Shown: positions 1 to 5,335 of the stretch, piece after piece
Position numbering within the stretch: position 1 is the first letter of the stretch
Layout: each line of letters starts with the position of its first letter
NCBI GenBank assembly: GCA_949280095.1
Contig: CASDHD010000074.1
Coordinates: forward strand, 1 to 5,335
Direction: 5' to 3'
DNA from: an uncultured Bacilli bacterium
GTDB taxonomy: Bacteria; Bacillota_I; Bacilli_A; RF39; UBA660
DNA length: 5,335 nt
Translations under genes and position numbers: made by a program
The notes under the pieces: generated by a model
What the model saw: only the letters and a program-made list of their open reading frames with translations
Told to the model about the DNA's origin: nothing
Database searches by the model: none

Positions 1-14
1 TATTTGCTCTATTT

Positions 15-34
15 ACAATTTAAATTTAATTTGT
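15..34. repeat. AT-rich imperfect dyad downstream of the glycosyltransferase fragment
   Basis: Two 10-base arms (starting ACAA and ending TTGT) pair at 9 of 10 positions with no loop. The dyad lies just beyond the stop of the leftward glycosyltransferase fragment. It contains only one G-C pair and no T-tract, so it is not a convincing terminator. In DNA this AT-rich, such a dyad can arise by chance. Confidence 0.25.
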
Positions 35-50
35 TAGTTTCGCAAAATGT

Positions 51-332
51 TTAATCATCACTATCTAAAAAGAAAATATAATTCCCTTGTGCTAAATCTA
101 TTCCTATGTTTCTGGCAATAGAAATTCCAAAGTGACTACTCAAATAAATTCCTTTTATATTTTTAAACGTTTTTTCGAAGTTTTTTATAATTTTATTTGA
201 TTGGTCTGTACTAGCATCATCAATTACAATAATTTCTATGTTTTTGTAAGTTTGATTTACTACTGACTCTAAGCAATTTTTTAAAAATTTTTCTGTATTA
301 TAAACAGGTATGATAATAGTTACTAAAGGCAT
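51..332 (-). pseudogene. Truncated family 2 glycosyltransferase (N-terminal fragment)
   Basis: The 93 residues are the nucleotide-sugar-binding half of a GT-A fold, family 2 glycosyltransferase. Visible motifs are the first strand VTIIIPVYN (residues 4-12), the IDDASTD segment (37-43) with its nucleotide-contacting aspartates, ARNIGI (73-78), and FFLDSDD (87-93), which holds the metal-binding DxD. Family members usually have 250-330 residues, and the acceptor-binding half should follow DxD. Here a TAA stop comes directly after LDSDD. None of the three frames in the 50 bases beyond it looks like the expected continuation. The start ATG lies 2 bases after the yigZ-like stop, with AAAGGAAA (bases 341-348, minus strand) as Shine-Dalgarno, so the two genes are probably co-transcribed. 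The fragment is unlikely to transfer sugar. I treat it as a gene remnant, though a translated short protein cannot be excluded. Confidence 0.65.
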
Positions 333-334
333 AT

Positions 335-694
335 TTAGGATTTCCTTTCTTTTATTACTTCTTTCGCGGTGTTTAAGTATGCACGAGTAAGTCCACCAGC
401 TCCTAGCTTGATGCCACCGAAATAACGAACCACGGCGATAAAAATATGATTTAAGTTATTCTTTTCAATTAAAGTATAAATAGGAGTTCCTGCTGTATTA
501 GATGGCTCCTTGTCATCACTTTTGCGAATAAAATGATCTATTTTATAAGCATAGGGAATATGTCTTGCTTTTTTATGTTCTTTTTTTAAATTTTCTAAAA
601 GGCTTAGAGCTTCTTCTTTTGTATCAATTTTATAGGCATAGGCAATAAACTTTGATTTTTTTATTTCATAAGTAAACGTATTTAATAATTTCAT
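335..694 (-). CDS. yigZ: Short YigZ/IMPACT (UPF0029) family protein
   Basis: This 119-residue protein is the N-terminal IMPACT domain of the YigZ/YvyE family. The motifs appear in the family order: KKSKF (residues 12-16), ARHIPYAY (43-50), DDKEPSNTAGTPIY (60-73, the usual DDGEPSGTAG-P loop with G-to-K and G-to-N changes) and VVRYFGGIKLGAGGLTRAY (88-106). Most bacterial YigZ proteins have about 200 residues with a C-terminal ferredoxin-like DUF1949 domain. That domain is absent here, and the downstream reading frame is an unrelated glycosyltransferase, so this looks like a natural single-domain form. The family's biochemical role is uncertain; the eukaryotic relative IMPACT regulates the kinase GCN2 near ribosomes. 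The start ATG has AAGGTG as Shine-Dalgarno 7 bases upstream. The gene is transcribed divergently from uvrC. Confidence 0.9.
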   Translation of the reverse strand: MKLLNTFTYEIKKSKFIAYAYKIDTKEEALSLLENLKKEHKKARHIPYAYKIDHFIRKSDDKEPSNTAGTPIYTLIEKNNLNHIFIAVVRYFGGIKLGAGGLTRAYLNTAKEVIKERKS

Positions 695-712
695 TTCTTT
701 GCACCTTAGTTT

Positions 713-718
713 ATTATA
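713..718 (-). promoter_or_regulatory. Putative -10 box for the yigZ-like gene
   Basis: The minus strand reads TATAAT here, a perfect sigma-A -10 hexamer. Transcription would start near base 706, about 11 bases before the gene's ATG. No good -35 hexamer is visible at the right distance (around 736-741), and that segment nearly abuts the -10 of the opposing uvrC promoter, so the two divergent promoters may interfere with each other. Confidence 0.4.
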
Positions 719-742
719 TCTTATTTTTTTAGAAAATTATAG

Positions 743-748
743 TATAAT
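743..748 (+). promoter_or_regulatory. uvrC: Putative -10 box of the uvrC promoter
   Basis: A perfect TATAAT hexamer would start transcription near base 755, leaving a leader of about 17 bases that holds the Shine-Dalgarno site. The -35 region (about 720-726, TTATTT-like) matches the consensus poorly. No LexA/DinR-type operator was seen nearby, so SOS control is not evident. Confidence 0.5.
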
Positions 749-755
749 AGGAATG

Positions 756-763
756 AAAGGGAG
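756..763 (+). promoter_or_regulatory. uvrC: Ribosome binding site that decides the uvrC start
   Basis: The sequence AAAGGGAG sits only 2 bases before an ATG at 766 but 8 bases before an in-frame ATG at 772. The second spacing is the normal one, so translation most likely begins at 772, two codons downstream of the longest possible frame. Confidence 0.6.
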
Positions 764-771
764 AAATGCCT

Positions 772-2535
772 ATGTTTAAGGAAAAATTAGCTTTAGTTCC
801 ACATTTACCTGGAAGCTATCAAATGCGTAACAATGATGGCGCAATTATTTATGTAGGAAAAGCTAAAAATTTGCATCGTAGACTTTCTTCTTACTTTAAT
901 CGTACACAGACTGGAAAAACGAAAAAAATGGTTTCAGAAATTGCTGATTTCACATATATTGTTGCAGGAAGCGAATTGGAAGCTTTTGTTCTTGAGTTAA
1001 ATCTTATTAAAGAATACAATCCTAAATACAATGTTTTGTTAAAAGATGATAAAAGTTATCCATATATTGAATATATTGCTAAGCCCTATCCAAGAGTGAA
1101 AGTTTCTCGTTATTTAAATATTCGAAAAAAGGACAATAAAAAGTTGTTTGGTCCTTATCCTAATGCTTATGCAGCAAGGAGAATTGTAACACTTTTGAAC
1201 CGAGTGTATCCGCTAAAAAAATGTGAAGGAAGTAAAAAAGATTTGTGCTTGTATTATCATATTGGAGAATGTTTAGGATATTGTAGTAAAGAACTTAGTC
1301 AAGATAAATTGGAAGAAATGGAACGTGAAATTTTAAGTTTTTTGAATGGAAATGATAAGATTCTTGTACATCGTTTGGAAGAGAAGATGGCAAGTTATAG
1401 TGAAGCTTTAAACTTTGAAATGGCCTTAGAAATAAAAAAAGAACTTGAGTATATTAAAATTATTATGGATAAACAAAAAGTGGAACTTCATGATTTAGTC
1501 AATCGTGATGTTATAGGATACTATTTTGATAAAGGTTATATTAGTGTTCAACTATTTTTCTTACGAAATGGCAAGATGGTTGGTGGAAAATCGGAAATAA
1601 TTCCAGTTGTTAGTGAAGCTGCGGAGACTATCGATGAATATATTATGAATTTTTATAGTAAGCATGAAATTCCTAAAGAAATTTTGATTATGCCTGATAT
1701 GAATGGAGAACTTTTAGAAAGCTTGTTGTCGACTAAATTTTTAGTGCCAACAAGAGGACCAAAGAAAAAGCTTGTGGAAATGGCGATTATGAATTCTAAA
1801 ATCAATTTGGAAAATGAACTAGAGTTGATTAAAAAAGATGAATATAGAACTGAATCTGCGAATGAAGAGTTAAAGGAATTATTAGGTTTAAATCATTTAA
1901 ATCGTATTGATTTGTTTGATAATTCTAACCTTTTTGGAAATTTTTCGGTAAGTGGGATGGTTGTTTTTAAAAATGGACGTCCTAGTAAAAATGATTATCG
2001 CAAATACAAGGTACAAGTTGATAAAAATGATGATTATCATACGATGAAAGAGGTCGTTTATAGAAGATATTATCGAATGCTTTTAGAAAAAAGTGAGACA
2101 CCTGATTTGATTATTGTTGATGGTGGTATGAATCAGATTAATGCTTGTAAAGAGGTTTTGGAGGAGTTGAATGTGAAGATTATGGTGTGCGGTTTACGTA
2201 AAAATGATCATCACCGAACGAATGATTTGATTCGTGGAGATACTTATGAGGTCATCGATTTAGATCCGATGAGTAATGTTTTTCATTATTTGACTCGAAT
2301 GCAAGATGAGGTGCATCGTTATACCATTACATATCATAGAGCAATTCGTAGTAAAGGAAGTATTGGAAGTGTTTTGGATAATATTAGTGGTATTGGTGCA
2401 AAACGTAAGAAATTGCTTATTAAAAAGTATGGTAGTGTTGCTAAAATGAAAGAAGCTTCTATCGAAGAATTGCAAGAGTTATTACCAGATGATGTTGCCA
2501 AAAACTTGTTTCAGTTTTTGAAAGATTTTAAGTAG
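772..2535 (+). CDS. uvrC: UvrABC excinuclease subunit C
   Basis: UvrC makes the 3' and 5' incisions around a DNA lesion after UvrA and UvrB have located it, in cytoplasmic nucleotide excision repair. Numbered from the ATG at 772 (587 aa, normal length), the N-terminal GIY-YIG nuclease has GSYQM (14-18), IYVGKAKNL (26-34) and catalytic Glu75 in LELNLIK. Four cysteines (151, 159, 167, 171) match the reported UvrC iron-sulfur cluster ligands. A UVR domain for UvrB contact lies at about 201-236. The RNase H-like 5' nuclease has FDNSN (Asp383), IVDGG (Asp450) and DEVHRY (His515), completing the D-D-H triad. A helix-hairpin-helix segment with SGIGAKRKK occupies about 535-585. All key residues are intact, so it should be active. 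It has its own promoter, and no clear terminator follows. Confidence 0.98.
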   Translation: MFKEKLALVPHLPGSYQMRNNDGAIIYVGKAKNLHRRLSSYFNRTQTGKTKKMVSEIADFTYIVAGSELEAFVLELNLIKEYNPKYNVLLKDDKSYPYIEYIAKPYPRVKVSRYLNIRKKDNKKLFGPYPNAYAARRIVTLLNRVYPLKKCEGSKKDLCLYYHIGECLGYCSKELSQDKLEEMEREILSFLNGNDKILVHRLEEKMASYSEALNFEMALEIKKELEYIKIIMDKQKVELHDLVNRDVIGYYFDKGYISVQLFFLRNGKMVGGKSEIIPVVSEAAETIDEYIMNFYSKHEIPKEILIMPDMNGELLESLLSTKFLVPTRGPKKKLVEMAIMNSKINLENELELIKKDEYRTESANEELKELLGLNHLNRIDLFDNSNLFGNFSVSGMVVFKNGRPSKNDYRKYKVQVDKNDDYHTMKEVVYRRYYRMLLEKSETPDLIIVDGGMNQINACKEVLEELNVKIMVCGLRKNDHHRTNDLIRGDTYEVIDLDPMSNVFHYLTRMQDEVHRYTITYHRAIRSKGSIGSVLDNISGIGAKRKKLLIKKYGSVAKMKEASIEELQELLPDDVAKNLFQFLKDFK

Positions 2536-2576
2536 AAAATACCATATTCATTATTACTTGTTATTATATCTAAACT

Positions 2577-2612
2577 TTGTATCATAGACAACTCTTTTGC
2601 TTTTTGATACAA
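2577..2612. repeat. Perfect 8-bp inverted repeat framing the rnfC-like promoter (possible operator)
   Basis: TTGTATCA (2577-2584) is matched exactly by its reverse complement TGATACAA (2605-2612), with 20 bases between them. The left arm lies just upstream of the -35 hexamer. The right arm contains the extended -10 motif, so a protein bound to both arms would occlude the promoter. The 28-bp centre-to-centre distance is more than one dimer normally spans, which would suggest two bound units. It does not match the Rex consensus (TTGTGAA-N4-TTCACAA), and I do not recognise the regulator. Confidence 0.45.
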
Positions 2613-2613
2613 T
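2585..2613 (+). promoter_or_regulatory. Promoter of the rnfC-rnfD-surface protein unit
   Basis: TAGACA (2585-2590), a 17-base spacer and TACAAT (2608-2613), preceded by TG at 2605-2606, form a near-consensus sigma-A promoter with an extended -10. Transcription would begin near base 2620, leaving only about 10 bases before the chosen ATG at 2630. This argues against the upstream in-frame TTG (2597) and ATG (2612) as starts, because they lie within the promoter. Confidence 0.65.
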
Positions 2614-2629
2614 GTGTATGGTGGAAGTT

Positions 2630-3766
2630 ATGGCAAAATTAATTAAATTGGATAAAGATGTAACAATTCAAATTAAGGATAAATCGGAAGAATATCTTAC
2701 CCCTGATTTTGTTTACATTCCTTTTCCGCCTAAAAAAGAAGATTTAAAAAAAGAAGTACATATTAAAAAAGCAAGTATGCTTTATCAAGATGTTTATTCA
2801 CCAGTTTCAGGTACTTTAAAAAGTGTGGAAAAAAATATTTTGTCAAATGGAGAAGAAGTCAATTGTTTAGTATTTTTAAATGATTTTCAAGAAAAAAGAG
2901 AAAAAACGTATGCTACACGTAAAAAAATCAATAATTTATCGAAGCAAGATATTATAGAGGGTATTTATAATACAAAAATAAAAGAAAAACTTTTACAAGA
3001 TGGGCTTGTTACTTTTTTGATTTCTGGAATTGATGATGAACCTTATATTGAAAATGAAGCTTTTTTGCAACGTGAACATACTAAATCTATTGCAGATACG
3101 ATTGATGCTTTGTTAAATGTATATCCAAAGAGTAGAGCGTATATTGCTTTAAAAAATACGGATAATAAAACTATTATGGCATATCAAAATGTTTTAGGAA
3201 TGTATAAAAATGTTGAAATCAAATTAGTAGAAGATTTGTTTTTGATTGGAAAAGAACCGTTTTTAAAGAAATATTTACACATGAAGGATCATGATGTATA
3301 TTTAAAAGCGAGTGAGGTTTATGAAATTTATTTGAATTTAAAAAAACGAATCCCTATTTTAGAAAAATATATTACGATTAGTGGTAATGGTACTACGAAC
3401 CCAATGGTTGTTAAGACAAAATTAGGCGTAAAAGTACTTGATATTTTTAAAAAGTTTTATCCTGAAGATTTAGGAGATTGTGCTTTTTATGCCAATGGAA
3501 TGATGCAAGGAACGGTATTAGATTTGAATAGACTTATTGTTACGCGAGATTTAGATGGAATTATTATTATGAAAAAAGTAAAAAGAGTAGCAAAAAAGTG
3601 TATAAAATGTGGGAAATGTATCAGTATTTGTCCTTTTCATTCCAATCCTCTTTTGGCTTATAAGCTAGGGATGCAAGTGAAATGTATGCATTGTGGTTTA
3701 TGTACCTATATTTGTCCTTCTTATATTCCTTTATATCAGTATTTAAGAGGTGATAAGCGTGAATAA
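2630..3766 (+). CDS. rnfC: RnfC-like iron-sulfur protein, divergent
   Basis: RnfC is the peripheral subunit of the Rnf ferredoxin:NAD+ oxidoreductase. This 378-residue protein follows its domain order. It has a short N-terminal hammerhead with VYIPF (28-32) and YSPVSGTLKSVE (56-67), and a core segment ISGIDDEPYIENE (131-143) resembling the usual NGAECEPYIT-D. An SLBB-like stretch ITISGNGTTNPMVVKTKLGV begins at 248, and NGMMQG (289-294) stands for GGPMMG. Two ferredoxin motifs follow, CIKCGKCISICP (Cys 324, 327, 330, 334) and CMHCGLCTYICP (352, 355, 358, 362). The YPxGGEKQL nucleotide/flavin segment is not recognisable and is replaced by about FLIGKEPFL (204-212). Both clusters should bind 4Fe-4S, but NADH/FMN binding is doubtful. 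GGTGGAA precedes the ATG. The gene overlaps the rnfD-like gene by 8 bases. Confidence 0.85.
   Translation: MAKLIKLDKDVTIQIKDKSEEYLTPDFVYIPFPPKKEDLKKEVHIKKASMLYQDVYSPVSGTLKSVEKNILSNGEEVNCLVFLNDFQEKREKTYATRKKINNLSKQDIIEGIYNTKIKEKLLQDGLVTFLISGIDDEPYIENEAFLQREHTKSIADTIDALLNVYPKSRAYIALKNTDNKTIMAYQNVLGMYKNVEIKLVEDLFLIGKEPFLKKYLHMKDHDVYLKASEVYEIYLNLKKRIPILEKYITISGNGTTNPMVVKTKLGVKVLDIFKKFYPEDLGDCAFYANGMMQGTVLDLNRLIVTRDLDGIIIMKKVKRVAKKCIKCGKCISICPFHSNPLLAYKLGMQVKCMHCGLCTYICPSYIPLYQYLRGDKRE
3746..3753 (+). promoter_or_regulatory. rnfD: Ribosome binding site that decides the rnfD-like start
   Basis: AGAGGTGA lies 8 bases (measured from AGAGG) before the GTG at 3759. The longer frame would begin with a GTG at 3750 that is part of this Shine-Dalgarno itself, so 3759 is the better start. 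The site lies inside the end of the rnfC-like gene, consistent with translational coupling. Confidence 0.65.
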
Positions 3767-4655
3767 ATTACATAAAATAATTTCTGTAAGTTTAACGCAA
3801 AAACTCTATTTTTTTCTTTTTCTTTTTATCTCGTATGGTTGGTATAAAAATGCGTGGCTTCCTTATAGTAATGGATTCTATCCTATTTCACATCTTTTTT
3901 TGATTTTGATGTATCCTGTATGTGGATTTGGAATTGGGTTGTTGTTTGATCTTGTTTTTAAGAATAAAAATCCTTTTAATAATAGATTTTATGGACTTTT
4001 GTTTAGTTTGATTGTTCCTATTTCGACCAATATTTGTGTTTTTCTCGTAAGTGTTACAATATTGCTTTTTTTGAATACATTTTTAATTAGTCGAAAAGAC
4101 CTTGATTTACATTTTATTGTTTTAGGTAAACTGTTATTAGTAGGAGTTCTTTATTATTTGCAACAATATAACTATTCTAATTTATTAGAAGAAAGTCATT
4201 TGTTTGTCTATTCTTATATAGATGGAATTATCGGAAATAATGTGAGTGCTATTTTTACTTCTTCGGTTTTGATTACGATTTTATCTCTTATCCTTTTATG
4301 CTTTGATATGTATTATAAAAAAGAAATTCCTCTTTATAGTTATGGCGTTTATTTATTGACATTAGTTTTTTATGGTTTTTGGAAGAGTGATATGGCTTTT
4401 ATTTTGAACCATATATTTTCGAGCACAGTTTTATTTGTTTTAGTATTTTTGGCTCCTTTATCTTCTTTTTCGCCATATTCGAAGAAAAGAATATTTTTTT
4501 ATAGTGTTCTATTGGGGTTACTCATCCTGCCATTTAGTCTTCTTACAAATTTTTTTGAAGGAGTTTACATTTCTACACTTTTGGTTAATTTTATTCTGAT
4601 TTTCCTAAATGCAGGGCAAAGTCGCTTTATTCGCGCACGAATTCGCCAAAAGTGA
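3759..4655 (+). CDS. rnfD: RnfD-like integral membrane protein, divergent
   Basis: This 298-residue, very hydrophobic protein has about nine or ten membrane segments (roughly 13-30, 43-66, 78-111, 118-136, 164-183, 190-208, 217-236, 244-262, 268-286). Its place directly after an RnfC homologue and several conserved positions point to RnfD/NqrB: YGLLFSLIVP (78-87) for the TGLLLALTLP segment, DGIIGNNVSA (155-164) for the GSIGE region, KKEIPLYSY (187-195) for the WRIP segment, LAPLSSFSP (231-239) for ATDPVTSP, and FEGVYISTLLVNF (266-278) for the EGV-fAILL-N end. The NPFNPA signature is not in its expected place, and neither is the SGAT motif whose threonine carries FMN in RnfD/NqrB. The protein is therefore probably not a normal flavin subunit. 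It is likely to anchor the RnfC-like protein in the membrane. RnfD homology is a pattern-based call. Confidence 0.7.
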   Translation: MNKLHKIISVSLTQKLYFFLFLFISYGWYKNAWLPYSNGFYPISHLFLILMYPVCGFGIGLLFDLVFKNKNPFNNRFYGLLFSLIVPISTNICVFLVSVTILLFLNTFLISRKDLDLHFIVLGKLLLVGVLYYLQQYNYSNLLEESHLFVYSYIDGIIGNNVSAIFTSSVLITILSLILLCFDMYYKKEIPLYSYGVYLLTLVFYGFWKSDMAFILNHIFSSTVLFVLVFLAPLSSFSPYSKKRIFFYSVLLGLLILPFSLLTNFFEGVYISTLLVNFILIFLNAGQSRFIRARIRQK

Positions 4656-4727
4656 AGCAACTTTCTTTATTTTAGACATTTTACTTTGTCTTTTTTTTAT
4701 GCTATTTTTGGTTTACTCACTTCCCAA

Positions 4728-4734
4728 AGAGGAG
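4728..4734 (+). promoter_or_regulatory. Strong ribosome binding site of the secreted protein gene
   Basis: AGAGGAG, 7 bases before the ATG at 4742, is the best Shine-Dalgarno site in the window. It suggests that the secreted protein is made at a higher level than the two membrane-associated proteins before it. Confidence 0.75.
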
Positions 4735-4741
4735 AGTTTAA

Positions 4742-5335
4742 ATGAAAAAAAGAATCGTAGTATGTTGTTTAGGGGTTGTATGCAGTATGTTGTTTTTTGC
4801 AAAGGTAAATGCAAAAAGTTTTACAGAGGAGGGGCGGGCAAATTCTACATTTTCTATTTATATTCCACTTAGTAAAATAACTTTAGTAAAGAATTTTACA
4901 AAGATTACGGATGAGTATGGTAATCCTCTTTATGAGGTAAGTCCTAAAATGTCCTATTCTGTCGGAAGAAGTGATTACGTAGAAAGGGATGCATATTTTC
5001 GAAAAGATATTTTGAAAAAGTTTTCTCAGACTTTGTATTTTGGTTATGGTTATAAGGATAGAAAAAGTGAGGAGGCTTATTTCGCTACTCAGTATTTACT
5101 TTATCAAATTTTGGATGACATAGAAGCTTCGTATCAAGTTGATGGAGTAGAGAGCAATATTTTGCAAGAAGAAATGGTTGCTATTCAAAAAGATATAGAA
5201 AGCATTTCCTTTTCCTTAAACAATTTTACAACAACGAAAGATACTTATGAAATAGATACTCCATATCTTGTTGAAAATTTTCAAATAAAAGGCGAAAATA
5301 TTGATGTCTCTTATGAAAACGATAAAATAATTGTT
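4742..5335 (+). CDS. Secreted thioester-domain-like surface protein, partial at 3' end
   Basis: The frame is open for 198 codons to the window edge. Residues 1-24 form a signal peptide (MKKR, a hydrophobic core rich in V, C, L and F, then VNA before KS), so the protein is exported. Residues about 40-125 resemble Gram-positive thioester domains (TED/TQXA). GNPLYEVSP (60-68) sits where the family usually has a YCxxP-type segment, and YFGYGY (99-104) is followed by YFATQYLLYQ (113-122), matching the aTQ-aIW motif with Gln117 as potential thioester partner. The partner cysteine seems replaced by Glu65, and no cysteine occurs in the visible mature part. A helical stretch (136-158) and the beginning of a possible beta-sandwich (about 168-198) follow. 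Complete relatives end in repeats and a sorting signal; here the end is not visible. The gene follows rnfD-like by 86 bases, probably in the same operon. Confidence 0.6.
   Translation, partial: MKKRIVVCCLGVVCSMLFFAKVNAKSFTEEGRANSTFSIYIPLSKITLVKNFTKITDEYGNPLYEVSPKMSYSVGRSDYVERDAYFRKDILKKFSQTLYFGYGYKDRKSEEAYFATQYLLYQILDDIEASYQVDGVESNILQEEMVAIQKDIESISFSLNNFTTTKDTYEIDTPYLVENFQIKGENIDVSYENDKIIV

Noticed and set aside
753..779. Tiny frame starting ATGAAAGGG upstream of uvrC as a leader peptide
   Set aside because: It begins before the predicted transcription start, has no ribosome site, and its second and third codons are the uvrC Shine-Dalgarno.
2260..2475. A 71-codon minus-strand frame inside uvrC
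   Set aside because: It lies opposite the highly conserved nuclease and helix-hairpin-helix part of UvrC and has no recognisable protein features.
2536..2576. Possible terminator after uvrC
   Set aside because: Only a scattered AAGTA/TACTT pair 20 bases apart is present, with no T-tract. Termination or read-through here cannot be decided from the sequence.
2597..2629. Longer N-terminus for the RnfC-like protein from TTG 2597 or ATG 2612/2618
   Set aside because: These codons lie within the promoter -10 region or at the predicted transcription start, so the message would lack them or any ribosome site before them.
4674..4698. AGACA/TGTCT stem followed by eight T, terminator-like
   Set aside because: The stem is only 5 bp with an 8-base loop and two G-C pairs, too weak for an intrinsic terminator. 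A strong ribosome site and a co-directional gene follow.
4609..4872. An 87-codon frame bridging the end of the rnfD-like gene and the start of the secreted protein gene, with one hydrophobic stretch (FFILDILLCLFFMLFLVYSLP)
   Set aside because: Its ATG has no Shine-Dalgarno site and lies inside the rnfD-like gene. It also overlaps 131 bases of the secreted gene, whose frame has a signal peptide and a strong ribosome site. T-rich DNA yields such hydrophobic runs by chance.
1..5335. Mycoplasma-type code with TGA as tryptophan
   Set aside because: Tryptophan in the rnfD-like gene is TGG, uvrC and the other complete genes have no in-frame TGA, and the glycosyltransferase truncation is a TAA.

Overview
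The window is very AT-rich (roughly 30% GC by eye). It has Gram-positive style Shine-Dalgarno sites, a UvrC of the Bacilli/Mollicutes type, and secreted and membrane proteins without any Gram-negative features. The best guess is a gut-type low-GC Firmicute near the Erysipelotrichia/RF39/Mollicutes-related Bacilli; this is inferred from protein style, not from a marker gene. TGA acts as a stop and tryptophan is encoded by TGG, so the standard bacterial code applies and not the Mycoplasma code.

Layout: positions 1-694 carry a leftward two-gene unit. It holds a short YigZ/IMPACT-family protein and, 2 bases after its stop, an N-terminal glycosyltransferase family 2 fragment that stops exactly after its metal-binding LDSDD motif. 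A divergent promoter region (about 695-771) separates this from rightward uvrC (772-2535), a complete nucleotide-excision-repair endonuclease subunit with all catalytic residues and its four-cysteine cluster.

From about 2577 a second rightward unit begins. A good extended -10 promoter lies within a perfect 8-bp inverted repeat. It drives an RnfC-like iron-sulfur protein (2630-3766), an overlapping RnfD-like membrane protein (3759-4655), and a secreted protein that runs off the window end (4742-5335). The secreted protein resembles the thioester-domain (TED/TQXA) surface proteins of Gram-positive bacteria, but its visible mature part has no cysteine.

The most interesting part is this last unit. 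The RnfC-like protein keeps both 4Fe-4S motifs, but the regions expected to hold its glycine-rich nucleotide/flavin motif are degenerate. The RnfD-like protein keeps the membrane architecture but appears to lack the SGAT flavin-attachment motif. The place where rnfG would normally follow is taken by the surface protein. Together they suggest a reduced, repurposed Rnf-derived membrane module linked to a surface or secreted protein. No other Rnf subunits are visible here, although they could lie beyond 5335.
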